From the IMG/VR virus record IMGVR_UViG_3300022939_001261, positions 1 through 33,235 of that record: a stretch of 33,235 nucleotides of DNA; one strand, written 5' to 3'. Under the pieces are notes generated by a model, which was given only the letters and a program-made list of their open reading frames with translations, searched no databases and had not been told where the DNA came from. The position numbers were made by a program, and so were the translations under genes. Positions 16,574 through 23,104 of the stretch are shown here, one piece after another; position 1 is the stretch's first letter, and each line of letters starts with the position of its first letter. The stretch comes from a virus.

Positions 16574-16953
16574 TGAAAGGATTTCACGATTTTTTAAATG
16601 AATCAAACTTTGGTTTGTATGAAGGAGTTACAGTTCCTTTAGAACAACCAATGATTGAGTTTGAGGAAGAAAAAGAACCAGAACTAAACAAACCGAAGCG
16701 AAGTTCTGGTGATAAAAAGTATGTTGTATATGTACGCAATCCTCAAACAGGTAATGTTAAGAAGATTCAATTCGGTGACGAGAAAGGTGGGTTGACCTCT
16801 AAAATTAATGATAGAGACGCTGCAAGGTCATTCGCTGCTCGACATAATTGTGATACAAAAACAGATAAATTAAGTCCTGGTTATTGGGCATGTAGATTGC
16901 CTAAATACGCAAAATCATTAGGACTTAAAGGTGGCGGCTCATATTTTTGGTAA
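16573..16953 (+). CDS. Tagged protein with conserved phage RHNC...PGYWACRLP domain
   Basis: This 126-aa protein starts MKGFHDFLNE|S, nearly identical in layout to the T4 internal-protein peptide, with a second L-Y-E|G at 15-17. Residues 45-126 form a compact domain: KKYVVYVRNPQTGNVKKIQFGD, then RDAARSFAARHNC, then SPGYWACRLPKYAKSLGL. I recognise this domain from many T4-like and giant phages, often at the C-terminus of virion proteins, but its function is not known to me. It overlaps the previous stop by one base. The short length makes it a good candidate for a simple tag-plus-cargo internal protein. Confidence 0.8.
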   Translation: MKGFHDFLNESNFGLYEGVTVPLEQPMIEFEEEKEPELNKPKRSSGDKKYVVYVRNPQTGNVKKIQFGDEKGGLTSKINDRDAARSFAARHNCDTKTDKLSPGYWACRLPKYAKSLGLKGGGSYFW

Positions 16954-16958
16954 ACACT

Positions 16959-17333
16959 ATGAAATATTTTTTAATAGGAACATTAGCATTATTATTAAGT
17001 AGTTGTGCTAACGTAGGTAAATATTTACCTAGCGAATTTGATAACGTTGAATATGGCAAATTAGTAGAATTAAATGTGATTTCTATTATGCCTCAATCAA
17101 GTTGGTGTACTAAATCTACATTAAGTCAAATGAATTATAGAGCTATGTACTTGCATACTTATGCAGAACACAGATTAAATTCTAATATTGTAGATATATA
17201 CGCTGGTATTCACGGATTAACATCTGAGTTAGTAGAGCGTGATGAACCAAGCGAAGCATATTGTAAGATTAAAAGAACAAACATACATGATATAACATCT
17301 ACAGCATTGGAAACATTTGGAGATAGGAAATGA
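16959..17333 (+). CDS. Small lipoprotein
   Basis: The 124-aa product begins MKYFLIGTLALLLSSC, with one Lys, a hydrophobic core and the lipobox L-S-S-C at residues 13-16, so it should be lipidated and membrane-anchored after cleavage before Cys16. The mature part is polar with two further cysteines (SSWCTK and EAYCKIK) and no domain I recognise. The ATG at 16959 is chosen over an in-frame TTG at 16947 because it starts the signal peptide cleanly. It overlaps the next gene by four bases. A superinfection-exclusion or outer-spanin-like role is possible; a second, better spanin candidate lies at 22568. Confidence 0.75.
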   Translation: MKYFLIGTLALLLSSCANVGKYLPSEFDNVEYGKLVELNVISIMPQSSWCTKSTLSQMNYRAMYLHTYAEHRLNSNIVDIYAGIHGLTSELVERDEPSEAYCKIKRTNIHDITSTALETFGDRK

Positions 17334-17548
17334 GCTTAGAAGTATGGCAAGTTGAAATAGAACAAAAAGTTCTTGAGTACAAAAGTCTTTTAGAAGACGG
17401 AGATTTAAATCAGTCAGAATACGAAGAATTAGTAGAAGATTTAGTTGACCTTTCTAAGATAGATGCAGATTTAGAATTAGAAGAAAACAAAATCTTAGCA
17501 CAGAAAATTATTGATGGTGTTAAGCTAATTGCTGGTTTAATTAAATAG
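17330..17548 (+). CDS. Small acidic helical protein, unknown
   Basis: This is a 72-aa, Leu/Glu-rich protein with heptad-like spacing over most of its length (WQVEIEQKVLEYKSLLEDG to VEDLVDLSKIDADLELEEN), ending in a short amphipathic or hydrophobic helix (IIDGVKLIAGLIK). It probably forms a coiled coil. The ATGA overlap with the lipoprotein suggests coupled translation and perhaps partnership at the membrane. No family is recognised. Confidence 0.7.
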   Translation: MSLEVWQVEIEQKVLEYKSLLEDGDLNQSEYEELVEDLVDLSKIDADLELEENKILAQKIIDGVKLIAGLIK

Positions 17549-17559
17549 AGGAACAAAGA

Positions 17560-17817
17560 ATGAATCCTTACCTTGACGTGCAAGACCGTCGGGTGTTTTT
17601 TGTTGATAAACCAGACGAAGAGTTCGTTTGGCATAGAGATAATGAAACACGTGAAATTGAAATTCTCGAAGGAGATGGTTGGCAATTTCAATGGGAAGGT
17701 GCATTACCTTGGTTATTAAAACCTGGTATGAAGTTTACGATTAAGGAAAACGAGTACCACAGAATAATAAAGGGAGTTAATAATTTAATAATTAAGATAA
17801 CTCCAAAAGATAAATAG
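17560..17817 (+). CDS. Cupin-like small protein
   Basis: This 85-aa protein reads as a single double-stranded beta-helix: WHRDNETREIEILEGDGW (24-41), then PWLLKPGMKFTIKENEYHRIIKG, then a terminal LIIKITP strand. The two histidines (H25 and H67), E35 and the G-x-x-F-x-I-x-x-x-x-x-H arrangement match the two cupin motifs, so metal or sugar binding is possible. AGAGGAACAAAGAATG gives a usable ribosome site. It sits between a helical protein and a presumed head protein; its role in the phage is unknown. Confidence 0.7.
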   Translation: MNPYLDVQDRRVFFVDKPDEEFVWHRDNETREIEILEGDGWQFQWEGALPWLLKPGMKFTIKENEYHRIIKGVNNLIIKITPKDK

Positions 17818-17845
17818 TTTAAAATATTTTATAAGGGAGACTGAA

Positions 17846-18586
17846 ATGTCATTTAAAGATAAAATTGATATGTTTATGGAAGCATCCGTCCGTAAACCAT
17901 TAGTTGAAGCTAATTTAAAAGTTAGCCACTTCACTGGTAAAATCGCAGATAAGAAAGGTTTTACTATGAAAAAGATTGGGAGTTCTAATCCTGGCGCCGT
18001 AGTAATTTTACAAGGTGATGAGAAAGCTATCGTTTCTTATGCTAAAAAATACTTAGGTGCAGACGAGGACGCTGAAACAGTTAACGATGTTAAAGACGAT
18101 GTTTATCATCCTCAAGCAGGTATTATATTATATAAAAACCAAAAGGATGAAGCTAAGAAAATGGACCCAGTCGGTCAAGCAGATGCAGATATCGACAATG
18201 ATGGTGATGTAGATGATTCAGATGAGTACCTACACAAGAAGCGTAAAGCAATTAAGAAAGCCATCGCAAAAGATAAAGAAGGTAAAGATGATGACGGCGA
18301 AGAAGTTAAAGAAGGTGGATGCGATTCTTTAAACGCTAATTATCTTAAATCAGCTGCAAAAGCTAAAGTGAAAAAAAAAGTTGATGAACACATCAAAGGT
18401 GGATTAGAAAAAGGCAAAGACGGCTATTCTTCTCATGATTATCACAGAATTGCAATTGCATTAGCTGGTGGTCAAGCTCGATACGACAGAATGTCTTATG
18501 GCGAGGGTGAAAGATATAGAGATAAAGCTAAAGAGATTTCTGATTCAGAAAAAGATAGAATCTTGAGTCAACCGACACCAAGATAA
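17846..18586 (+). CDS. Presumed prohead-core/internal protein with dockerin-like EF-hand
   Basis: The 246-aa protein starts MSFKDKIDMFMEAS with L-V-E|A at 19-21, a variant of the tag. Residues 25-100 form an alpha/beta unit. Residues about 107-134 contain DADIDNDGDVDDSD followed by EYLHKKRKAIKK, a Ca-binding EF-hand/dockerin-like loop and helix that recurs in many T4-like prohead and internal proteins. Residues 150-246 are basic and helical, with GGCDSLNANYLKSAAKAKVKKKVDEH and a terminal unit around DYHRIAIALAGGQARYDRM. A GATAAATA late-promoter-like octamer (17809-17816) lies 29 bases upstream and AAGGGAGA precedes the ATG. It is most likely a head-interior protein, by architecture rather than direct homology to a known gene. 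Confidence 0.75.
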   Translation: MSFKDKIDMFMEASVRKPLVEANLKVSHFTGKIADKKGFTMKKIGSSNPGAVVILQGDEKAIVSYAKKYLGADEDAETVNDVKDDVYHPQAGIILYKNQKDEAKKMDPVGQADADIDNDGDVDDSDEYLHKKRKAIKKAIAKDKEGKDDDGEEVKEGGCDSLNANYLKSAAKAKVKKKVDEHIKGGLEKGKDGYSSHDYHRIAIALAGGQARYDRMSYGEGERYRDKAKEISDSEKDRILSQPTPR

Positions 18587-18629
18587 TCTTAATATATAAT
18601 TAATTAGTAATAAAAATATGGGAGATATT

Positions 18630-18884
18630 ATGAAAGCACTAATTGAATGGCTAAAAGACTTTTTTGGTTTAAACAAGAAAGTTGAAAAACCGGTTGTGAA
18701 ACCAGTTGTGAAGAAGGTTGCACCTAAAAAGGCACCCGCTTTTACTAAAGCTAAATTAAATAAATTAACTAAAGCTCAGCTTGAGGAAGAAGGTAGAGTC
18801 CTCGGTATCGAACTTGATAAAAGAAAGAAAAAAGCTGAATTAGTAGATACAGTTTATAAAGCTTCAAAAGAAGCATTGAAGTAA
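18630..18884 (+). CDS. Small SAP/HeH-like DNA-binding protein
   Basis: This 84-aa protein begins MKALIEWLKDFFGLNKK, an amphipathic N-terminal helix, followed by a Pro/Val/Lys linker (KPVVKPVVKK, about 22-40) and a C-terminal SAP/HeH-type helix-turn-helix (FTKAKLNKLTKAQLEEEG and LGIELDKRKKKAELVD). That fold, as in SAP domains and the Rho N-terminus, binds nucleic acid. The ATG at 18630 is preceded by GGGAGA at a good distance; an in-frame ATG at 18618 has no such site. It sits just before an abundant-looking structural gene. A DNA-facing head protein is possible. Confidence 0.72.
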   Translation: MKALIEWLKDFFGLNKKVEKPVVKPVVKKVAPKKAPAFTKAKLNKLTKAQLEEEGRVLGIELDKRKKKAELVDTVYKASKEALK

Positions 18885-18891
18885 TTTTTGT

Positions 18892-18911
18892 TATAATTTA
18901 ACGTTAAATTA
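18892..18911 (+). promoter_or_regulatory. Extended -10 promoter element overlapping an 18-bp palindrome
   Basis: TGTTATAAT gives an extended -10 (TATAAT at 18892-18897) without a clear -35 hexamer. It runs straight into the perfect palindrome TAATTTAACGTTAAATTA (18894-18911), which ends before the AGGAG ribosome site of the 105-aa gene. The palindrome could be an operator dimer site or a 5'-UTR hairpin that stabilises the message. Confidence 0.45.
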
Positions 18912-18926
18912 AACAGGAGAATAACA

Positions 18927-19244
18927 ATGGCACTATGGGGAAAAACAGACGCTGCTGGCAGCATACCTAAGTGGCTCGAAGACGATGTAAATAACACTAA
19001 TAAGTCTCACGACAAAGACAACGCAGTATTCGTTGACTTGACAGAGGCAGGTGTTGCATCTAACAGAGCAAAAGGTCTTAAGACTCCAGGTTGGAACTTG
19101 TATAACACATACACAGACCAAAATGGAAATACGCGTCACAAAGCTGAAAACATCGTAGTAATGAAGGTATCTCAATCTGATGCTGGTGACTTAGGTGTTA
19201 CAGGAAATACAGCGGTTGAAGACACAATCGTAGCTGACAGCTAA
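18927..19244 (+). CDS. Probable virion structural protein (short, MALWGK family)
   Basis: The 105-aa protein starts MALWGKTDAAGSIP and has a beta-rich, Asp/Asn/Thr-rich composition without lysine clusters or helices. I associate this start with small virion proteins that recur in marine T4-like phages, possibly head-decoration or fibre-related, though I cannot assign the position. AACAGGAGAATAACAATGG is one of the strongest ribosome sites in the window, and a promoter-like element with an 18-bp palindrome lies directly upstream, consistent with high expression. A 12-bp palindrome (GCTAATATTAGC, 19240-19251) covers its stop codon. Confidence 0.7.
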   Translation: MALWGKTDAAGSIPKWLEDDVNNTNKSHDKDNAVFVDLTEAGVASNRAKGLKTPGWNLYNTYTDQNGNTRHKAENIVVMKVSQSDAGDLGVTGNTAVEDTIVADS

Positions 19245-19274
19245 TATTAGCAACAACATAAACCTTTTTTCATT

Positions 19275-19649
19275 ATGAAGTTAACAGAATCAACCTTTCT
19301 GCTATATGCAATGAAGCATTATGACAATCCTCAGTGTACTGAGATGTCAGAGTTTGAAGAAGATATGAAGAGGTTCCAATACCTCAGAAAATTATTCAGT
19401 CGATACAGAGCAGAAGGTGAACTGAAAGAAAGGTTGATTTTAAACCATCTCATTGTAATATTCAATGTGTTTGGACCAATTGCTACTAATATGTTGTTTA
19501 TGAGGTTGCATGAGTATCACGAGTATTTAAAACCTTTTGTTGAATACTTAAACTTTATGCCACCAGTCATAGGATACGATGATATTAGTATCAACGCTGA
19601 CAGTATAATAAGTGATGAGCTTATTATGGAGAGGTTAAAAGGAATTTAA
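19275..19649 (+). CDS. Conserved T4-like phage protein of unknown function
   Basis: This 124-aa, mostly helical protein begins MKLTESTFLLYAMKHYDNPQ and continues through FEEDMKRFQYLRKLFSRY and LKERLILNHLIVIFNVFGP. I recognise this as a strongly conserved small protein of T4-like marine phages, placed next to the gene that follows here, with no known function. No Shine-Dalgarno sequence precedes the ATG (the upstream run is CCTTTTTTCATT), so it may depend on an unstructured AT-rich leader or read-through. Its stop directly abuts the next ATG. The start is supported by family resemblance rather than by the ribosome site. Confidence 0.78.
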   Translation: MKLTESTFLLYAMKHYDNPQCTEMSEFEEDMKRFQYLRKLFSRYRAEGELKERLILNHLIVIFNVFGPIATNMLFMRLHEYHEYLKPFVEYLNFMPPVIGYDDISINADSIISDELIMERLKGI

Positions 19650-20342
19650 ATGGTAGTTGATTTATTTTTAGTTTTTAGTTTTATTAAGAGGCTAGTTACG
19701 CCTTTTAATAAATGGGCTGCTTTTAAAGAAGGAATTATCGATGCAAAAGGTAATATACTTGTGCGTCGACGTGACTTTACGAAAGCATCTCAAAGGAAAG
19801 CATTTGGTATATTTGACCAACTTATTTTAAATCTTAAAAAACTACTAGCTAAATTACCAGGCGGCCAAACAAGGTTAGCGAGTTATGCTGCAGCACTTTG
19901 GTTAATTAAAGAATCTGAAGAATACCAAAATAAAACTGGTACTCTTTTTGAAAGTGCTGAAATAGATGAAGAGTATATTGAGAATGCTATGAATCGATTC
20001 GTCGAGGAATATGCAGACATTATCGAAGAACAAGAAATCAAATTAGATGAAGCTAAGAAAAAAGTTTCTAAAGATGATAAAGGAGAACTTCGTAAATTAT
20101 TACTCGATTTAAAAACAGCAAACTCATCTTCTTATGATATAAGACAAGCAGTTGAGAAATGGCTTAATGAAAAAGGATATATGGACGATGTTGAAGAAGT
20201 CACCGGAGTCGGTGGCGGTGCTATTGCAGGTTTGGGTGTAGGTGCGTCAGGTGAACCTGGCGTGTCTAAGAAAGCTCAAGGTAAATATAAAAAGAAAAAT
20301 TTTATTGACTTTATGTCAAGGATGTCAGAAAATGAAAATTGA
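19650..20342 (+). CDS. Conserved T4-like phage protein, probably virion-related
   Basis: The 230-aa protein contains the block FIKRLVTPFNKWAAFKEG, then VLNLKKLLAKLPGG-type sequence (here LILNLKKLLAKLPGGQ) and TRLASYAAALWLIKE, which I recognise from a conserved family in marine T4-like phages. The middle is acidic and helical (DEEYIENAMNRFVEEYADIIEE). A Gly-rich stretch (VGGGAIAGLGVGASGEPGV) and a basic tail ending in KKNFIDFMSRMSENEN follow. It shares an exact stop/start junction with the previous gene and overlaps the lysozyme start by 11 bases. Gene order suggests head or packaging-related roles, but none is established here. Confidence 0.75.
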   Translation: MVVDLFLVFSFIKRLVTPFNKWAAFKEGIIDAKGNILVRRRDFTKASQRKAFGIFDQLILNLKKLLAKLPGGQTRLASYAAALWLIKESEEYQNKTGTLFESAEIDEEYIENAMNRFVEEYADIIEEQEIKLDEAKKKVSKDDKGELRKLLLDLKTANSSSYDIRQAVEKWLNEKGYMDDVEEVTGVGGGAIAGLGVGASGEPGVSKKAQGKYKKKNFIDFMSRMSENEN

Positions 20343-20787
20343 AGATAAAGAAGCAGTATTCGAACAACTAAAAATCGACGAAGGAGTTGTCTATGCCATC
20401 TATAACGACCACCTCGGGTATCCCACTTTTGGAGTCGGTCATCTTATCCTCGACAGTGACGAGGAATTTGGAAAACCAGTTGGTACAGAAGTTAGTGAGG
20501 AAAGAGTTAGGACGTGTTTCGACAGAGATTTTGACATTGCCCTCGGAGAATGTCACGCTCTATACGGAGAAGGGAACTTTGGAGACTTTCCCGGCGAAGT
20601 CCAGCAAATCTTGGTTAACATGATGTTTAACATGGGTCGTACTCGTTTGAGTGGATTCAAAAAATTTAATGCTGCATTATTAGAAGGTGATTGGAAAACT
20701 GCCGCAGTTGAAGGTAGAGATTCCAAATGGTATCGTCAAGTGACAAACAGAGCAGAGCGCCTCATGTCACGGATGGAAGAAGTTTAA
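20332..20787 (+). CDS. T4-type lysozyme (GH24 endolysin)
   Basis: The 151-aa protein is the usual length for T4 lysozyme, which cuts the MurNAc-GlcNAc bond of peptidoglycan. The catalytic set E17, D26 and T32 lies in DEGVVYAIYNDHLGYPTFGVGH with exactly the E-9-D-6-T spacing of T4 E11/D20/T26. The C-terminal helical lobe (VNMMFNMGRTRLSGF, WYRQVTNRAERL) also fits. The ATG at 20332 gives the standard N-terminus and is preceded by AAGGA; a longer in-frame start at 20242 would add a basic 30-residue leader lying inside the previous gene and is less likely. There is no signal peptide, so a holin is needed for release, or the enzyme is virion-associated given its structural neighbours. Confidence 0.93.
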   Translation: MKIEDKEAVFEQLKIDEGVVYAIYNDHLGYPTFGVGHLILDSDEEFGKPVGTEVSEERVRTCFDRDFDIALGECHALYGEGNFGDFPGEVQQILVNMMFNMGRTRLSGFKKFNAALLEGDWKTAAVEGRDSKWYRQVTNRAERLMSRMEEV

Positions 20788-20821
20788 TAAATAAACAAAA
20801 CAAGCATTTATAGGAATAAAA

Positions 20822-21685
20822 ATGTCATTACATAAAATTATTCAACACGCGATTGACAACAATCCGTTGAAGATGAAAGAAGCCTTTGAAGACGAAATGA
20901 CTTCACGTCTTCGTGTTGCTTTAGAAGAAGCATACAACGGGATTAATGAAGCAGTCGACACTGATAAAGTGGAAATCGAATATAAAGGTAGTGACAAGCA
21001 GCGTGAATCTGATTCAGAAAAATATGGAATCAAGATTGGCGCCCCGAACAAAGATGGAAAGTCCGCTGTAACTGGTGACCATAAAAAGGTTGCTGACTTT
21101 TTAGCAAAACATTATGGTGATGAAGAAGAAGCAAAAAAGAAACACCCAAGGGTTTTCTCTGATGTTGATTCTAAAGATGATGATGAAGGTGAAACACCTG
21201 ATTCTGACAAAGCATCACCAGCTGATGACTCTGGTTCTGATGATTCTGATGATTACGATGGTCCAGACCCAGAGGACATGAAACAAGTTGCAATCCAAGT
21301 TGCAGGTGCAGTAAACCTTAAGAAGATAGTGGAAGCTATGAATGAAGAAGGTGAAGTACCTTTAGATGAAATGCTAGGATTTGACCCTGGTGATGAAGAC
21401 CCAGAATATAAGGGTGGTGATACAGTTGTATATCCTAGTTCATTCGAAAATGAAGACGGATTAAGAGAAATTCAACAAAGATGTGATTACCGAACTAAAT
21501 TATCAGATTATACTTCGAAACGTATAAGTGCACATATAAAGACTGGTGGAAACGTTACCAACTGGAGTCCAGATGATGACGATGATAAAAACATTGGTTA
21601 CGATGTGTTATACTATAACGCTTTATTAGAAGATATAATTCAACCAGGTGGTTCGGGTTTTACATACAGAGCTAAGTTAATTTAA
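20822..21685 (+). CDS. gp67-like acidic prohead-core protein, long paralogue
   Basis: This 287-aa protein begins MSLHKIIQHAIDNNPLKMKE and continues with a helix ending LRVALEEAY, a layout I associate with T4 gp67-type prohead core (scaffold) proteins, whose fragments remain in the head after gp21 cleavage. Residues 49-110 form a compact unit (VEIEYKG...YGIKIG...VADFLAKHYGDEEEAKKKHP) also present in the next gene. Residues 112-150 are very Asp/Ser-rich. The last 100 residues are unique and include a YNALLEDIIQPGGSGFTYRAK end. L-E-E|A (34-36) and I-N-E|A (41-43) are candidate protease sites. An AATAAATA octamer (20786-20793) lies upstream. Scaffold function is inferred from composition and N-terminus. 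Confidence 0.75.
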   Translation: MSLHKIIQHAIDNNPLKMKEAFEDEMTSRLRVALEEAYNGINEAVDTDKVEIEYKGSDKQRESDSEKYGIKIGAPNKDGKSAVTGDHKKVADFLAKHYGDEEEAKKKHPRVFSDVDSKDDDEGETPDSDKASPADDSGSDDSDDYDGPDPEDMKQVAIQVAGAVNLKKIVEAMNEEGEVPLDEMLGFDPGDEDPEYKGGDTVVYPSSFENEDGLREIQQRCDYRTKLSDYTSKRISAHIKTGGNVTNWSPDDDDDKNIGYDVLYYNALLEDIIQPGGSGFTYRAKLI

Positions 21686-21699
21686 ATAGGAGAATAGTA

Positions 21700-22227
21700 A
21701 TGTCTATTGAAAAAATAATTGCGGAAGCAATTGATAACAATCCTCTTAAAATGAAAGAGGCTTTTGAAGAGGAAATGAATTCTAGAATTCGCGCTTCTTT
21801 AGAAGAAAAGTACAAAGAAATGACTGAAGGCAAAGTCAAAGAAGACGAAGACGAAGATGAGGAAGACGAGGACGAGGACGAATCTGACGAAGAGGAAGAT
21901 GAGGACGAAGACGAGTCTGACGAAGAAGAGTCTAAAGCTAAAAAAAAAGTTAGCGAACACACAATAACGATTGATTGGTCTCACGTGTTAAGTGAAGAAG
22001 TAATCGATATCGACTATATTGGTGATGACAAACATAAAGCTGACGCCGAAAAGAAATATAGAATTAAAATTAAGAAGACCGGTGACGACACTGCCGATGT
22101 ATCTGGTGATGCAAAAGACTTATGGAAGTTTGCTGTAAATCATTATCATAATGATGAAGAAGAAGCAGCTGATATACATCCTAAGTTAGCAAAGGCTGCA
22201 GGATACGAAGTCAAGGACGAAGAATAA
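21700..22227 (+). CDS. gp67-like acidic prohead-core protein, short paralogue
   Basis: The 175-aa protein starts MSIEKIIAEAIDNNPLKMKE and is clearly a tandem duplicate of the previous gene: the N-terminal 35-40 residues and the later unit (IDIDYIGDDKHK...KYRIKIKK...FAVNHYHNDEEEAADIHP) align along their length. Between them it has an Asp/Glu run of about 40 residues built from an 11-residue unit, EDEDEDESDEE, present twice. Such acidic stretches are typical of prohead core proteins that become highly charged internal peptides. TAGGAGAATAGTAATG gives the ribosome site. It lacks the Ser/Asp linker and 100-residue tail of the longer copy. Confidence 0.78.
   Translation: MSIEKIIAEAIDNNPLKMKEAFEEEMNSRIRASLEEKYKEMTEGKVKEDEDEDEEDEDEDESDEEEDEDEDESDEEESKAKKKVSEHTITIDWSHVLSEEVIDIDYIGDDKHKADAEKKYRIKIKKTGDDTADVSGDAKDLWKFAVNHYHNDEEEAADIHPKLAKAAGYEVKDEE
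21862..21927 (+). repeat. 33-bp tandem repeat (2 copies) coding for an acidic 11-mer
   Basis: Two adjacent in-frame 33-base units (21862-21894 and 21895-21927) each encode EDEDEDESDEE. They differ at only a few third positions (GAC/GAT, GAG/GAA), so the duplication is fairly recent or selected at the protein level. Confidence 0.8.
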
Positions 22228-22230
22228 TCT

Positions 22231-22614
22231 GTGTTTAACCAGATATTTTTAACATTGATACTCGTACTTGGTGGTACGAGTTATTGGCTTTTTAATGAGA
22301 ACCAGACATTAAAAGAAAATAATGTCAAACTTGAAAGTGCGATTGAAGAGCAAGCTGCTGCATTCAACGCAATGAAAGAATCTTATGAGAAACAAGGTCA
22401 AGCTCTTAATGACCTATCTCGTAGGACTGCCGAAATAGAGGCAGAAAAAGACCGTTATCTCGATATTTTCAGAAGACATAATCTCGACAAGCTCGCGCTG
22501 ATGAAGCCGGGCTTGATTGAGACTCGAGTGAATAACGAAACCAAAGCAGTATTTGAGGAGATTGAAAATGACAGTAAAGCTATTAGCGAGCTCTCTGGCA
22601 CTCCTTCTAATTAG
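22231..22614 (+). CDS. Inner-membrane spanin-like protein (i-spanin/Rz-like)
   Basis: The 127-aa protein starts at GTG with a single N-terminal membrane anchor (IFLTLILVLGGTSYWLF, about 5-21) followed by a long periplasmic coiled coil (NENQTLKENNVKLE through ETKAVFEEIEN). That is the layout of Rz-type inner spanins that bridge to an outer-membrane lipoprotein and fuse the two membranes at lysis. Its last 47 bases overlap the start of a lipoprotein gene in another reading frame, as in the classic Rz/Rz1 pair. An 8-bp-stem inverted repeat (22260-22281) falls in the anchor codons. No sequence family is recognised directly; the call rests on topology and context. Confidence 0.75.
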   Translation: MFNQIFLTLILVLGGTSYWLFNENQTLKENNVKLESAIEEQAAAFNAMKESYEKQGQALNDLSRRTAEIEAEKDRYLDIFRRHNLDKLALMKPGLIETRVNNETKAVFEEIENDSKAISELSGTPSN

Positions 22615-23104
22615 TGGTTGTTCTACATTAGGCGGTTTCTTTACTAAAGAAGTCGAGATAGTTAGTAAACCAGTTCAAATTCAAATCATTCAACCAACAT
22701 TACCAAGACCTATAGAACTCGAAGAGCCTAAATGGTACGTAGTTTCTGAGGCGGTAATTGTTAATCCATGTAAGAGGTCGATTCCTTTCGACCCACCTCG
22801 ATTTAATGATGAAGGTGTAGAGACATTAAAACGTCCCAAAGAATGTTCTTTAGAAGATAGAGAAAACCCAGATTGGCCAGTCGGTTACACTTATTTTGAT
22901 AAATTCATAGATGACATCAAAGCGGCAAATGGAGGAGACACCCTCTTCGTTGCAACGACTATAAAGGATTATGAACTAATGAGTGGAAACATGCAAGAGC
23001 TTCGTAGGTACATACGTGAACTCGGAGAGGTGGTCGTGTACTACCGCAATGTAACCATAAATGATGAACAAGCAGTCGGCGCTGAGTTTCAGAAAAAAGA
23101 TTAA
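22568..23104 (+). CDS. Outer-membrane lipoprotein, probable o-spanin (Rz1-like)
   Basis: This 178-aa protein has a lipoprotein signal MTVKLLASSLALLLISGC with lipobox L-I-S-G-C ending at residue 18. The mature part begins with a strand-rich, Pro-containing stretch (VSKPVQIQIIQPTLPRPIEL), a motif I recognise in a family of lipoproteins near the lysis genes of marine T4-like phages. It then has two further cysteines and a conserved-looking WPVGYTYFDKF...LFVATTIKDYELM block. It is longer than lambda Rz1. The ATG at 22568 was chosen because GAGGAG lies just upstream and it starts the signal peptide; an in-frame TTG at 22553 is less likely. Overlap with the i-spanin-like gene supports a spanin pair. 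Confidence 0.75.
   Translation: MTVKLLASSLALLLISGCSTLGGFFTKEVEIVSKPVQIQIIQPTLPRPIELEEPKWYVVSEAVIVNPCKRSIPFDPPRFNDEGVETLKRPKECSLEDRENPDWPVGYTYFDKFIDDIKAANGGDTLFVATTIKDYELMSGNMQELRRYIRELGEVVVYYRNVTINDEQAVGAEFQKKD

Noticed and set aside
19240-19270. Palindrome GCTAATATTAGC plus a T run as a terminator
   Set aside because: The stem is AT-rich and only six base pairs, with no loop, and the T run starts about 13 bases later, so it does not fit an intrinsic terminator.
19275-19649. MKLTESTFLLY start as another capsid-targeting peptide
   Set aside because: It lacks the F-x-x-[FY]-[LI]-x-E pattern and the start belongs to a conserved helical family in its own right.
20242-20331. Longer lysozyme with a 30-residue basic leader
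   Set aside because: The leader overlaps the previous gene and is not signal-peptide-like; the ATG at 20332 has a ribosome site and the standard lysozyme N-terminus.
21672-21984. Minus-strand open frames rich in Ser or Phe/Leu opposite the acidic gene
   Set aside because: They are mirror images of the GAA/GAC acidic repeat on the plus strand, have no ribosome site, and conflict with a clear plus-strand gene.
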